Below, piece after piece: positions 52,735 through 61,694 of a stretch of 64,000 nt of DNA. The stretch comes from Mucilaginibacter rubeus (GTDB taxonomy: Bacteria > Bacteroidota > Bacteroidia > Sphingobacteriales > Sphingobacteriaceae). The notes beneath the pieces were generated by a model. It did no database searches and was not told where the DNA came from. It worked only from the letters and a program-made list of their open reading frames with translations. Each line of letters starts with the position of its first letter. Position 1 is the first letter of the stretch. The stretch lies in assembly GCF_003286415.2 (NCBI RefSeq), contig NZ_CP043450.1, positions 1,426,001-1,490,000 on the forward strand, given 5' to 3'. The position numbers were made by a program, and so were the translations under genes.

Positions 52735-55245
52735 ATGAAGTTAATTCATATCTATAAAAAATGGTTTCTGCTGTTTTTATGCACAATATTGATGTGCTCT
52801 TCTGCTGCTGCCCAACAGGATTCAACCAGTAAAATGGAGGTTGTCGATAGCATTCAAAAAGATTATGCTTCAAAAGTAAAACGGCTTGGGCAGGCAATTA
52901 CGCAACGAAGTATAGTTAAATTCAATGTAGAAAAAACAGCCATTAAGCAGGATGAACTTATTGAGGATATCAAAAAACTTACATTGCGCGCCCAGGTATT
53001 TATCAAGGCAGGGATTGATACCGTAGGCATAAATAGCGAACTTGAACAAGTAGAAGCTACCATAAAAGTGGTGGGCGATGGCGTTTTTACCAATAAAGGC
53101 ACTGCGCAAACCTATCGTAATCTCACGGCCACATCAAAAATTTTATCCGAGTTATTAAATCGCGCAAACGCACGTAAGGATTTAATTGATAAATATGAAA
53201 AGAATCTTGTACAGTTCAGGTATAAGATAGATTCATTATCTGCCGATACATCGCTATATAAATTCCCGAAAGATTCGTTACTGGCACACGAGTATGTGCA
53301 GAAAATTAATATGGTTGCCAATGAGATCAACCCTGCAGATACCGCACTTACTTATGCTATAAACAACGTACATAAACTGCAAAAAATAGTAAACCTTGTT
53401 GCCATAAAGCTTCGTACTCAACTGGAGGAAGTTGACAATTACCAGGAAGACCTATCGGCAAACATGTTTAGCCGGGAGTTTGCAAACCTGGGAGCTGATG
53501 TCGGATACGCAAGACCATTTAGTCAGATCTTTCATTTCTCGTACATTAAGGCGAAGCTCAACTTTATCTTTTATACCCGGAATAATCCTGGCCGCATCTT
53601 TTTGATCCTGTTAATGATCACCGCTTCAACCATCTTTTTACAAACGCTCCAAAAGATGATTGGTTATAAGGATAATGCTGCTGATGACGCGCAAAGGTTG
53701 CTGGTATTGCGCTATCCCGTTATTTCAGCGATAATTATGGTGCTCAACCTTGGTCAGTTTATTTTTTCCGATCCGCCTTTTATTTTTAACTGTTTGTTTT
53801 GGATTACACCTACCATTTGTCTAACCATCGTTTTTAGGCAGTTTATTACCCGGCATTGGATGATGATCTGGTTAACGTTTGTCGTGCTTTTTGCGATAAC
53901 CTGTTTTGATAATCTTATTCTGCAGGCATCCCGGGTAGAGCGATGGGCCATGTTGATCCTGGCTTTGGCAGGTTTCATTGTTAGCATACTGGTATTGATA
54001 AAAGGCCGAAAAGACGAATTGCGGGAAAAGTTGATCCTTTATTTTATCGGGCTTGCCGCATTTTTAGAGCTGGCCTCCCTTGTGGCCAATATATTCGGCC
54101 GGTATAACCTTTCAAAAACGCTTCTTATCAGCGGTTATTTAAATGTAGTAATAGGCATCCTGTTTTTGTGGACTATCAGGTTGATAAACCAGGGACTGTG
54201 CATAGCCTCAAACGTATATACGAAGCAGGATAAAAAGTTATTTTATATCAATTTTGATCGTGTTGGGGAAAAAGCCCCGCCTTTGCTTTATATCCTGTTG
54301 GTGCTTGGATGGTTTGTGCTTTTCGGGCATAATTTTTATGTTTTCAAAGAGATCTCAGACCCATTAAATGATTTTTTCTTTAATGAACGAACGCTTGGCA
54401 ATTACACCTTCACAGTAAATAATATACTGGTATTCTTCCTGATTTTAGCTGCATCTATAGTAGTTTCAAAAATCGTGTCCTATTTCGCTTCGGAGTCAAA
54501 TACAGATCCTGTTAATACTGGCAACGTCAGAAAAGCAGGGTTGGGCAGTTGGCTTCTGCTCATCCGGGTTGCTATTATGAGTACGGGATTATTCCTGGCG
54601 CTTGCGGCATCGGGATTCCCAATACAGCAAATAACAGTTATAGTAGGCGCTTTGGGTTTAGGTATAGGCCTGGGTTTGCAAACTTTGGTTAATAACCTGG
54701 TGAGCGGGCTTATCATCGCCTTTGAAAAACCGGTAAACGTGGGGGATATTGTTGAAATAGGAGGGCAGGGGGGCACCATGAAATCAATTGGTTTCAGGAG
54801 CAGTATCATCTCAAAATGGGACGGCCCCGATATGGTTATACCCAATGGCGATTTGTTAAATGCCCATTTAATAAACTGGACATTGGCCGGCAGCAAACGG
54901 CAAATTGAAATAATAGTTGGGGTAGCCTACGGAACCGATTTGCAGAAACCTCAGCAGATTATCGCCGGTTTGCTGGCAGAGAATAAGCGGATTCATGAGC
55001 ATCCTAAACCGGCGGTTTTATTTCAAAATTTTAACAATAGCTCCATCGATATCAAAACTATCTTTTGGGTGCGCGATTATAAGGATGGGGCAGCCGTTAA
55101 AAGCGAAGTTATAGCCGCTATAGATGTCGCGTTTAAAAACGAAGGGATTGTGATTCCATTTCCGCAACAGGAGCTTTATATCCATCAGCCGCCTGCCGAT
55201 GAAGCTGTTGATCGCAGCACAAATAAAAAGGAGCACAAAAAATAG
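52735..55245 (+). CDS. MscS-family mechanosensitive channel, long form (MscK/YbdG-like)
   Basis: 836 aa from the ATG at 52735 (signal peptide to SSAAAQ). A periplasmic helical region (30-240), about eleven membrane helices and a C-terminal MscS core: the pore helix GALGLGIGLGLQTLVNNLVS with its Gly/Ala pattern, the FEKPVNVGDIVEIGG beta domain and GPDMVIPNGDLLNAHLINWT. The core is followed by the usual alpha/beta vestibule. Opens on membrane tension to save cells from osmotic downshock. Its frame can extend 39 bp upstream to a GTG, which lacks a signal sequence. Confidence 0.93.
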   Translation: MKLIHIYKKWFLLFLCTILMCSSAAAQQDSTSKMEVVDSIQKDYASKVKRLGQAITQRSIVKFNVEKTAIKQDELIEDIKKLTLRAQVFIKAGIDTVGINSELEQVEATIKVVGDGVFTNKGTAQTYRNLTATSKILSELLNRANARKDLIDKYEKNLVQFRYKIDSLSADTSLYKFPKDSLLAHEYVQKINMVANEINPADTALTYAINNVHKLQKIVNLVAIKLRTQLEEVDNYQEDLSANMFSREFANLGADVGYARPFSQIFHFSYIKAKLNFIFYTRNNPGRIFLILLMITASTIFLQTLQKMIGYKDNAADDAQRLLVLRYPVISAIIMVLNLGQFIFSDPPFIFNCLFWITPTICLTIVFRQFITRHWMMIWLTFVVLFAITCFDNLILQASRVERWAMLILALAGFIVSILVLIKGRKDELREKLILYFIGLAAFLELASLVANIFGRYNLSKTLLISGYLNVVIGILFLWTIRLINQGLCIASNVYTKQDKKLFYINFDRVGEKAPPLLYILLVLGWFVLFGHNFYVFKEISDPLNDFFFNERTLGNYTFTVNNILVFFLILAASIVVSKIVSYFASESNTDPVNTGNVRKAGLGSWLLLIRVAIMSTGLFLALAASGFPIQQITVIVGALGLGIGLGLQTLVNNLVSGLIIAFEKPVNVGDIVEIGGQGGTMKSIGFRSSIISKWDGPDMVIPNGDLLNAHLINWTLAGSKRQIEIIVGVAYGTDLQKPQQIIAGLLAENKRIHEHPKPAVLFQNFNNSSIDIKTIFWVRDYKDGAAVKSEVIAAIDVAFKNEGIVIPFPQQELYIHQPPADEAVDRSTNKKEHKK

Positions 55246-55329
55246 CTTTTGCTCGAAAAAGGAGTGTTTTAGCGTGCCGGTTAATTTAATAAACACGCTT
55301 CGCTAACACAATGCTAAAACGATTATGCT

Positions 55330-55337
55330 TATATTTG
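55330..55337 (+). promoter_or_regulatory. TAnnTTTG -7 promoter element of the PNPOx gene
   Basis: TATATTTG is an exact match to the Bacteroidota -7 consensus, 27 bp before the start codon. A -33 TTTG at 19-21 bp spacing is not seen, so the call rests on one element and its position. Confidence 0.4.
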
Positions 55338-55363
55338 AGTATCGCTAATTAAAACCTCATATT

Positions 55364-55915
55364 ATGGGTAAGTTTTTTAATGAGATACTTGATCACCACA
55401 AGGATTTTATTGCCCATCAAAAAATCTTTTTTGTGGCAACTGCCCCGCTAACTTCCAGGGGGCATGTAAATCTTTCGCCAAAAGATAACGCGAGTTTTCG
55501 CATTCTTTCCAACAACCGTGTGGCTTATATGGATATAATTGGTAGTGGTAATGAAACCGCCGCTCATCTGCTTGAAAACGGGCGCATCACTTTTATGTTT
55601 TGTGCCTTTGATGGACCTCCTAATATCCTGCGTCTGTACGGTAAGGGTTATAGTATTTTGCCTGATGACGGTAACGAGGAGTGGAACACGCTTTCCCGGT
55701 ATTTCGACATTCACATGGCTACACGGCAAATTATAGTAGGCGATATAGACATGGTGCAAACCTCATGCGGGTTCAGCGTACCACTTTATGAATATTTGGG
55801 CGAACGTGATTATGCTATTAAATGGGCAGAGAAGAAAGGCGAGCAAGGACTGGCCGATTATAAGCAGGAGAAAAACAGGATTAGTTTGGATGGTTTACCA
55901 ACGCCATTATATTGA
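55364..55915 (+). CDS. pyridoxamine 5'-phosphate oxidase family protein (FMN-binding split barrel)
   Basis: 183 aa. N terminus HKDFIAHQKIFFVATAPLTS then HVNLSPKDNASFRIL, the typical PNPOx-like opening; GSGNETAAHLLENGRITFMF carries the flavin-binding beta-hairpin. The family includes general flavin- or F420-dependent reductases and also true PNP oxidase; nothing distinguishes the substrate. Single gene with a TAnnTTTG element 27 bp upstream. Not part of the neighbouring SusCD locus, whose sigma gene has its own promoter. Confidence 0.9.
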   Translation: MGKFFNEILDHHKDFIAHQKIFFVATAPLTSRGHVNLSPKDNASFRILSNNRVAYMDIIGSGNETAAHLLENGRITFMFCAFDGPPNILRLYGKGYSILPDDGNEEWNTLSRYFDIHMATRQIIVGDIDMVQTSCGFSVPLYEYLGERDYAIKWAEKKGEQGLADYKQEKNRISLDGLPTPLY

Positions 55916-56040
55916 TAACCCTTTATTTAATACATACTTAATAGTTAAAACAACTTTAAGGAATAGAGGTGTTGAATATTTTATTCAAACATTTCAATTG
56001 CTTTAAAGTTATACGATGGTTTCATCGATATAATTATATG

Positions 56041-56070
56041 TTGCAAATACTACGATTTTTATAATATTTG
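56041..56070 (+). promoter_or_regulatory. possible promoter of the second ECF sigma gene
   Basis: TTG at 56041 and TAATATTTG at 56062-56070, about 19 bp apart, near the Bacteroidota -33/-7 pattern (one base extra in the -7 element). It ends 18 bp before the ATG, so the leader would be very short. Confidence 0.3.
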
Positions 56071-56088
56071 TAGCACCAACATTAACCT

Positions 56089-56691
56089 ATGTTTGAATTT
56101 ACTCAATCAGATGAGAAGGAGCTGCTTTTGCAGGTAGCCGAAGGCAATGAATTTGCCTTTCGCCGCTTATTTGCAGCCTACCATCAGCGTTTAGGTGTTC
56201 ACATCTTACGCATTACCCAGTCTGTTGAATTGGCAGAGGAAGTGGTTCAGGATGTTTTTATGAAGATCTGGATGACCCGCGAGGCGCTTGCCAATGTTGA
56301 TAATTTCAAAGCATACCTGTTTGTGCTCTCCAAAAATCATGCTTTAAACTGTTTGCGCAAAGTTTCAAGAGAGCAATTACAGCTTAAAAAGTTGGAAGAA
56401 ACCAATATCGTACCTTTTACTACCGAAGCACAGGCATCTGATCATTATTATAACCTGATTGATGAAGCGATAGACAAGCTGCCTCCACAGCAGCAAAAGA
56501 TTTACCTGATGAGCAGGCACAGTCGTTTAAAATACCATGAAATTGCCGATGAACTGGAACTATCCCGTGAAACGGTAAAGAAATACCTGCAAATAGCCAC
56601 CGCTTCCATAAAAGAATATGTACATGAGCACCGCGAAGCTATAGCGCTTATAACGGCGCTGGTACATTTTTTTCATTTTTTTAAAAGGTAA
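56089..56691 (+). CDS. ECF RNA polymerase sigma-70 factor (FecI-like)
   Basis: 200 aa. Region 2 about 15-85 (EFAFRRLFAAYHQRLGVHIL, EEVVQDVFMKIW), region 4 about 125-180 (LPPQQQKIYLMSRHSRLKYH, EIADELELSRETVKKYLQIA). Followed after 92 bp by FecR and then SusC/SusD/GH92, the standard order of a glycan-responsive sigma/anti-sigma locus; it should activate SusC when FecR is released. The C terminus ends in a hydrophobic HFFHFFKR tail, slightly longer than usual. Confidence 0.94.
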   Translation: MFEFTQSDEKELLLQVAEGNEFAFRRLFAAYHQRLGVHILRITQSVELAEEVVQDVFMKIWMTREALANVDNFKAYLFVLSKNHALNCLRKVSREQLQLKKLEETNIVPFTTEAQASDHYYNLIDEAIDKLPPQQQKIYLMSRHSRLKYHEIADELELSRETVKKYLQIATASIKEYVHEHREAIALITALVHFFHFFKR

Positions 56692-56783
56692 TACCCCCTT
56701 TTTTAATCCTGCGGGTGTCATGTATATGAGATCTGCCCCAACTCACTGTAGCCAATTATACAGTTATACCGAAAAGCAACACT

Positions 56784-57974
56784 ATGAGCGAACTTTACGT
56801 TAGGCTGAATTATCTGTTTAATAAGTACTATAACGGCACTGCCTCGGAGGGTGAGCGCGATGAACTTTTCGAGATCATCGACTCATCGGCAACGGACGCG
56901 GAGCTTGCTTCGCTTATACACCAGGCATGGGACAGTCTTGATGACGATGGCCCGCTTTTTGATAAGTCAAAAAGCGATGAGATGCTCGCCCAGATTTTAA
57001 GGACTAATACCGAGCCAGCTGTTGTTACCCCTACAAAAAACAATTTACCATGGAGAAAGCTGGGCGTTGCCGCATCTCTTTTATTCCTTGTAGGGTTTGG
57101 CGCGTATATTTATAGCAATCAAAAAAAGCAGGTTGTTACAAAAAAGAGCATTGCCAAAATTCATCCTAAAAATGATGCGCTGCCGGGCGGTAACAAAGCA
57201 ATTTTAACACTGGCTAACGGCAAAACCATTACACTTGATAGTGCGCAAAACGGCCTGCTTGCACAACAGGGAGCCACTAAAATCAACAAAACCCGCAACG
57301 GTCAGCTGGTATATGAAGCCGGTATCAATGCTGATGCTCCGGTTATAAATACCATCTCGACTCCCCGTGGCGGACAATATCAGTTGATTTTACCGGATGG
57401 GAGCAAGGTTTGTCTGAATTCAGAATCATCATTAACTTTTCCAACCAAATTTACCGGAAAAACACGTGAGGTCACCATCACCGGCGAAGCTTACTTTGAG
57501 GTTTCTAAAAATCCGAACATGCCTTTCAGGGTTAAATCCGATAACACAACAGTTGAGGTTTTAGGAACACATTTTAATGTCATGGCCTACAATGACGAGG
57601 CCGAAATGAAAACCACATTATTAGAAGGATCAGTAAAAATAAGCAATGGCACTGCAACAGGCATTTTAAAGCCCGGACAACAGGCTGTACTCAATAAAGC
57701 GGGTAAGTTGAAAGTACTTAACGATGTTGATGTTGATGATGAAATAGCCTGGAAAGATGGCATTTTTCAATTCAGGGACGCGGGGATAGATGCCATTATG
57801 AGACAGGCTGCCCGCTGGTATGATGTTGATGTGGCCTACGAAGGCAAAATACCGCAGCGTGAATTTACAGGCCGGATATCCCGAAATGTAAAAGCATCCG
57901 AATTAATGAACATGCTTGGTTATGCCGGGGTGAAATATAAAATTGAAGATAAGCGCATCACCATACAACAATAG
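56784..57974 (+). CDS. FecR family anti-sigma factor
   Basis: 396 aa. Cytoplasmic N terminus (FNKYYNGTASEGERDELFEI), one transmembrane helix at about 91-110 (GVAASLLFLVGFGAYIY), periplasmic FecR domain (LPDGSKVCLNSESSLTFPTK, GEAYFEVSKNPNMPFRVKS, VLGTHFNVMAYND) and C-terminal DUF4974 domain (FTGRISRNVKASELMNMLGY). Contacts the STN domain of the SusC encoded 292 bp downstream. Longer than the first FecR of the window because of an insert of about 40 residues before the FecR core. Complete. Confidence 0.94.
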   Translation: MSELYVRLNYLFNKYYNGTASEGERDELFEIIDSSATDAELASLIHQAWDSLDDDGPLFDKSKSDEMLAQILRTNTEPAVVTPTKNNLPWRKLGVAASLLFLVGFGAYIYSNQKKQVVTKKSIAKIHPKNDALPGGNKAILTLANGKTITLDSAQNGLLAQQGATKINKTRNGQLVYEAGINADAPVINTISTPRGGQYQLILPDGSKVCLNSESSLTFPTKFTGKTREVTITGEAYFEVSKNPNMPFRVKSDNTTVEVLGTHFNVMAYNDEAEMKTTLLEGSVKISNGTATGILKPGQQAVLNKAGKLKVLNDVDVDDEIAWKDGIFQFRDAGIDAIMRQAARWYDVDVAYEGKIPQREFTGRISRNVKASELMNMLGYAGVKYKIEDKRITIQQ

Positions 57975-58116
57975 CATACATACAACAATAGCATAATTAT
58001 TATACCTACTATATTAAGCAACCAATTGTTAACAATTTAAACAACCCTATGATGGAAGAAATACCTAAGAAAATTTAGCCCGACCCCTTTGGGCCCAAAA
58101 TGGTAAAACGGTTTAT

Positions 58117-58134
58117 CATGTGTTTAAACACATG
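58117..58134. promoter_or_regulatory. perfect 18-bp palindrome in the SusC leader
   Basis: CATGTGTTTAAACACATG is fully self-complementary and lies 132 bp before the SusC ATG, close to TTTGGGCCCAAA (58088-58099, another perfect palindrome). A regulator site or RNA structure is possible; no direct evidence. Confidence 0.3.
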
Positions 58135-58157
58135 TTTAAAGCTAAAAACCAGGATAT

Positions 58158-58192
58158 AAAAAAACCGGGAAGTATTCGCAGTACTTGCCCGG
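58158..58192 (-). terminator. antisense intrinsic terminator in the second SusC leader
   Basis: On the minus strand, CCGGGCAAGTA...TACTTCCCGG (10 pairs, one bulged base, 7-base loop) is followed by seven T. On the sense strand the stem is followed by CTTAAACATC, not a U tract. It therefore terminates antisense transcription. Confidence 0.65.
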
Positions 58193-58255
58193 CTTAAACA
58201 TCTGGGTCCCAAAATTCTACAATCGATGAATTGAAAGTTAATGTTTAACCCAAAC
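58158..58255 (-). ncRNA. candidate cis-antisense sRNA over the second SusC leader
   Basis: Bounded by an antisense TAAGTTTG (58267-58260, exact TAnnTTTG match abutting the SusC ATG) and the antisense terminator at 58158-58192; predicted length near 98 nt, fully complementary to the SusC 5' leader. The first locus has the same arrangement. Cis-antisense RNAs acting this way (DonS type) are known for Bacteroides loci run by ECF sigma/anti-sigma pairs. No -33 box is evident and the ends are estimates. Confidence 0.4.
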
Positions 58256-58259
58256 TCTA

Positions 58260-58267
58260 CAAACTTA
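58260..58267 (-). promoter_or_regulatory. antisense TAnnTTTG (-7-like) element at the SusC start codon
   Basis: TAAGTTTG on the minus strand; its first base pairs with the A of the SusC ATG, exactly as at the other SusC gene. A clear -33 box at the right spacing is not seen. Confidence 0.35.
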
Positions 58268-61200
58268 TGAATTTTAATTCTAAGGCCACGCCTTTGGCAT
58301 GGCCCCAATTACGCAAATTTATATTGGCCATGAAGCTAACTGCCTTTATTATACTTGCGGCCCTTACCAACGTATGCGCCAAAAGTTATAGCCAGATAGT
58401 TACTTTGCACCAAAAAAACACTACCGTTGAAAAAGTACTCCGTTCAATAGAAAAACAAACCGGCTATCATTTTATGTATGACAAGCAGGATGTTTCAAAA
58501 GCAGGAGCAATCAACATTGAAGTTGCAAACGTATCTATAGAAAACGCGCTTGATCAATGCTTTAAAGATCAGCCACTTACTTACAAAATTTTTGACCAAA
58601 CCATCGTCGTAAAAAAGAAGGATGAACCTGTTGTGTCGCAAATTGCTGTTGCCCCGATCAAGATCACGGGTACCGTAAGCGATTCAAAAGGCCCTATCCC
58701 TGGTGTTACTGTTAGGGTAAAAGGCAGTAATGTTGGTTTACAAACCGATGTTAACGGTAAGTACACTATTAACGCGCCTGACGGTAACGGAACGCTGGTA
58801 TTTACATTTATTGGATATACAACCCAAAATGTGCCCATTAATGGCAGAAGCCAGATTGACGTTGTTATGGTAGAAGAGCCAAAAGCTTTGAGCGAGGTTG
58901 TTGTGGTTGGTTACGGTACTGCAAAAAAAGTCGACCTTACCGGTTCTGTTGGTAGCGTTGGCGCGAAACAATTACAAGAGCGCCCGCAAACTAATCTGGA
59001 GCAGGAGTTATCGGGTAAAATTGCAGGTGTAAACGTATCAAGCAACTCAGGTGCACCAGGCGGCGCAACCAAGATCAGGATTCGTGGTTATAGCTCTATC
59101 AACACCAACACCGATCCGTTATATGTTGTGGATGGTGTGGTTTGGACTGAAGGCGGTAACGCGATCAATCCTAACGATATCGAAACTATCGACGTATTGA
59201 AAGACGCGTCATCAACCGCTATTTATGGTACACGCGGCGCTAACGGTGTAATTTTGGTTACTACTAAAAGAGGTAAAAAAGGCGGTACCATTTCATACGA
59301 TGCGTACGTAGCGGTAAACCATATGTTTAAAGAAATACCGGTGCTTAACTCAAGAGAGTTTATGCAGGTTGAGGATATTTCTTATGCTAATATCAAAAAA
59401 TATGACCCTACCGGTTGGGCTGCGGGCGACTATACAGATCGTAACCCGGTAACACAGAGAACTGCCCTTATCGGTAAATTGTTCGATCAAAATCTGAACC
59501 CTTTGTATGACGTTGATTGGCAAAAAGCTACAACCCGTACTTCGGTAAGCCAAAACCACAACGTTGCATTCACCGGCGGTGCCGAAAATGTAAACTATGG
59601 CTTATTCCTGAATTATGCCGATGATGAAGGTATCATCCTGAATAGCTACCTGAAACGTTATAATGTGCGTTTAACTTTTGATAACCAGATAAAACCATGG
59701 GTTAAAGTTGGTGCAACGTTAAACTATAACTACCAGGATGGCCGTAACCAGGATCAGGGTACCGGCGGTAACAACATTCCGCGTATGTTGATTGAGATGG
59801 TTCCTTTTATTCCGGTTAGATACCCTGACGGAACTTATGGCAAACGTACCGATTATCCAAACCTTGAAGGTGGCGATAATCCGGTAGCGCAGGCTAACGA
59901 AATTCAATCACTTACCCGCAACCGTATATTCAGCGGTAATGGTTATTTGAATTTAAACATTGTGCCAGGTCTTGAATTCCGCAGTGTTTTAGGTGTAACT
60001 ACATCTGCCAACTATAACCCTGCTTCACAAAGCGGCCTTGTTGGTGGCCCTGTTGCCGGACAAAGCTACAGTTCGGCTTCGATAGAAGAGTTTAACAAAA
60101 CGTTTTGGCAATGGCAAAACTATTTCACCTATAACAAAACCTTTAATAAAGTACACAGCGTAAACCTGGTTGTAGGTGCCGAACGTCAAAACTTCCAGCA
60201 ACTTCGCTTAAAAGGATCAACCGGTACACTATCTGACGATTTTTATCAGTACTATAACCTTTCAGCAGGTATCGTACCAAACAAGCCTGAGTCTGGTTAT
60301 GATGCATGGCAAATGCAATCGTTCTTTGGCAGGTTAAACTATAATTACAACGAGAAATACCTGTTGACTTTAACCGGTCGTGAAGACGGTTCATCTCGTT
60401 TCGGTACTAACAAAAAGTATGGTTTCTTCCCATCAGCAGCGTTTGCATGGCGTGCATCACAGGAAGATTTCCTGAAAGACAACAAAACTATATCTGATCT
60501 GAAATTCAGGTTGAGCTATGGTCTAACCGGTAACTCTGAAATTGGTGAGTACCGTTCATTGGCAAATATCGGAACAGTTGGTTATGCCTTTGGCGGTAAC
60601 AGTGCAGTAGGTACTACTCAAACTTCAATTGGTAACGAAGACCTGCAATGGGAAAAAACAGCCGAGTATGACTTAGGTTTCTCATTAGGCTTGTTTAACA
60701 ACCGTTTGAACATTGAAGCGGACGCGTACCTGAAAAAAACAAAAGCATTGTTGTTAAATGCACCACTACCAGAAACAAGTGGTTTTAATGCGGTTTACAA
60801 AAATATCGGCCGCTTACAAAATAAAGGTTTAGAGTTTACCGTAAATGCAACTCCAATAAAAACTCAGGACTTTACCTGGAATTCTACATTTAATATTTCA
60901 TTCCTTAAAAACAAGATCCTTCAGTTAGGTGCATCTAATGATGATATCTTCCTTGCTCCAACCTTCCTGTCGCAATTTAACCTGATGCGTGTTGGTCTTC
61001 CGGCCGGTAGCTTCTATGGTTACAAAGTGCTTGGAACCTGGGGAACTGCAGAGGCTGCTGAAGCTGCTAAATATGGTTTATTGCCAGGCGACCTGAAAAT
61101 ACAGGATACCAATGGCGATGGCAAAGTGAGCGCTGCTGATAAAGTGATCCTTGGTAAATCAATACCTGATGGCTACGGTACTTTCAGCAACAACTTCCGT

Positions 61201-61668
61201 TACAAAAACATCGATTTAGGTGTGGATTTGCAGTTTAACTACGGTAACCAGATCATGAACTTAACACGTCACTCTGGTCAGGACCGTACAGGTCAGGCAA
61301 ACAGTTATGCAACTGTGTTGAACGCTTGGACGCCAACTAACCAAAACACTAGCATTGCCGAAGACAGGCCAGCTTATGTGCGTTACCAAACTGAAATTTA
61401 TTCAACCAAAGTTGAGAGCGGTAACTTCATTCGCGGCAGGGCAGTAACATTGGGTTATACCTTTAACGATAACATTCTTAAGAAGTTAAAATTAAGCCGT
61501 TTAAGGGTTTACGCACAGGCACAAAACCTGTTCCTGATAACCAAGTATACCGGTTATGATCCTGAGGTATCAACCTACAATGCCTCAAGTAACTTTACAC
61601 AGGGTATCCAGTTTTATGATTATCCAAAACCACGTACTTTCCTGTTAGGTGTTAATGTTAGTCTTTAA
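58267..61668 (+). CDS. SusC/RagA TonB-dependent outer membrane transporter with STN signalling domain
   Basis: 1133 aa. An N-terminal hydrophobic signal (LTAFIILAALTNVCAKSYSQ), then STN domain (about 45-120, EKVLRSIEKQTGYHFMYDKQ), CarboxypepD_reg-like domain (130-205), SEVVVVGYGTAKK segment, plug with IETIDVLKDASSTAIYGTRG, and a barrel ending GVNVSL. The STN domain means it signals to the adjacent FecR. The start at 58267 gives a long n-region; an internal ATG at 58330 (MKLTAF) would give a more regular signal peptide. The leader has an antisense terminator. Glycan likely mannose-containing, from the downstream GH92. Confidence 0.96.
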   Translation: MNFNSKATPLAWPQLRKFILAMKLTAFIILAALTNVCAKSYSQIVTLHQKNTTVEKVLRSIEKQTGYHFMYDKQDVSKAGAINIEVANVSIENALDQCFKDQPLTYKIFDQTIVVKKKDEPVVSQIAVAPIKITGTVSDSKGPIPGVTVRVKGSNVGLQTDVNGKYTINAPDGNGTLVFTFIGYTTQNVPINGRSQIDVVMVEEPKALSEVVVVGYGTAKKVDLTGSVGSVGAKQLQERPQTNLEQELSGKIAGVNVSSNSGAPGGATKIRIRGYSSINTNTDPLYVVDGVVWTEGGNAINPNDIETIDVLKDASSTAIYGTRGANGVILVTTKRGKKGGTISYDAYVAVNHMFKEIPVLNSREFMQVEDISYANIKKYDPTGWAAGDYTDRNPVTQRTALIGKLFDQNLNPLYDVDWQKATTRTSVSQNHNVAFTGGAENVNYGLFLNYADDEGIILNSYLKRYNVRLTFDNQIKPWVKVGATLNYNYQDGRNQDQGTGGNNIPRMLIEMVPFIPVRYPDGTYGKRTDYPNLEGGDNPVAQANEIQSLTRNRIFSGNGYLNLNIVPGLEFRSVLGVTTSANYNPASQSGLVGGPVAGQSYSSASIEEFNKTFWQWQNYFTYNKTFNKVHSVNLVVGAERQNFQQLRLKGSTGTLSDDFYQYYNLSAGIVPNKPESGYDAWQMQSFFGRLNYNYNEKYLLTLTGREDGSSRFGTNKKYGFFPSAAFAWRASQEDFLKDNKTISDLKFRLSYGLTGNSEIGEYRSLANIGTVGYAFGGNSAVGTTQTSIGNEDLQWEKTAEYDLGFSLGLFNNRLNIEADAYLKKTKALLLNAPLPETSGFNAVYKNIGRLQNKGLEFTVNATPIKTQDFTWNSTFNISFLKNKILQLGASNDDIFLAPTFLSQFNLMRVGLPAGSFYGYKVLGTWGTAEAAEAAKYGLLPGDLKIQDTNGDGKVSAADKVILGKSIPDGYGTFSNNFRYKNIDLGVDLQFNYGNQIMNLTRHSGQDRTGQANSYATVLNAWTPTNQNTSIAEDRPAYVRYQTEIYSTKVESGNFIRGRAVTLGYTFNDNILKKLKLSRLRVYAQAQNLFLITKYTGYDPEVSTYNASSNFTQGIQFYDYPKPRTFLLGVNVSL

Positions 61669-61694
61669 TCTAAAACATGTTAAAATATCATATT

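Noticed and set aside
58075..58308. 77-codon minus-strand frame over the SusC leader
   Set aside because: It crosses a strong terminator on its own strand and has no family resemblance; the antisense signal here is better explained by a short RNA.
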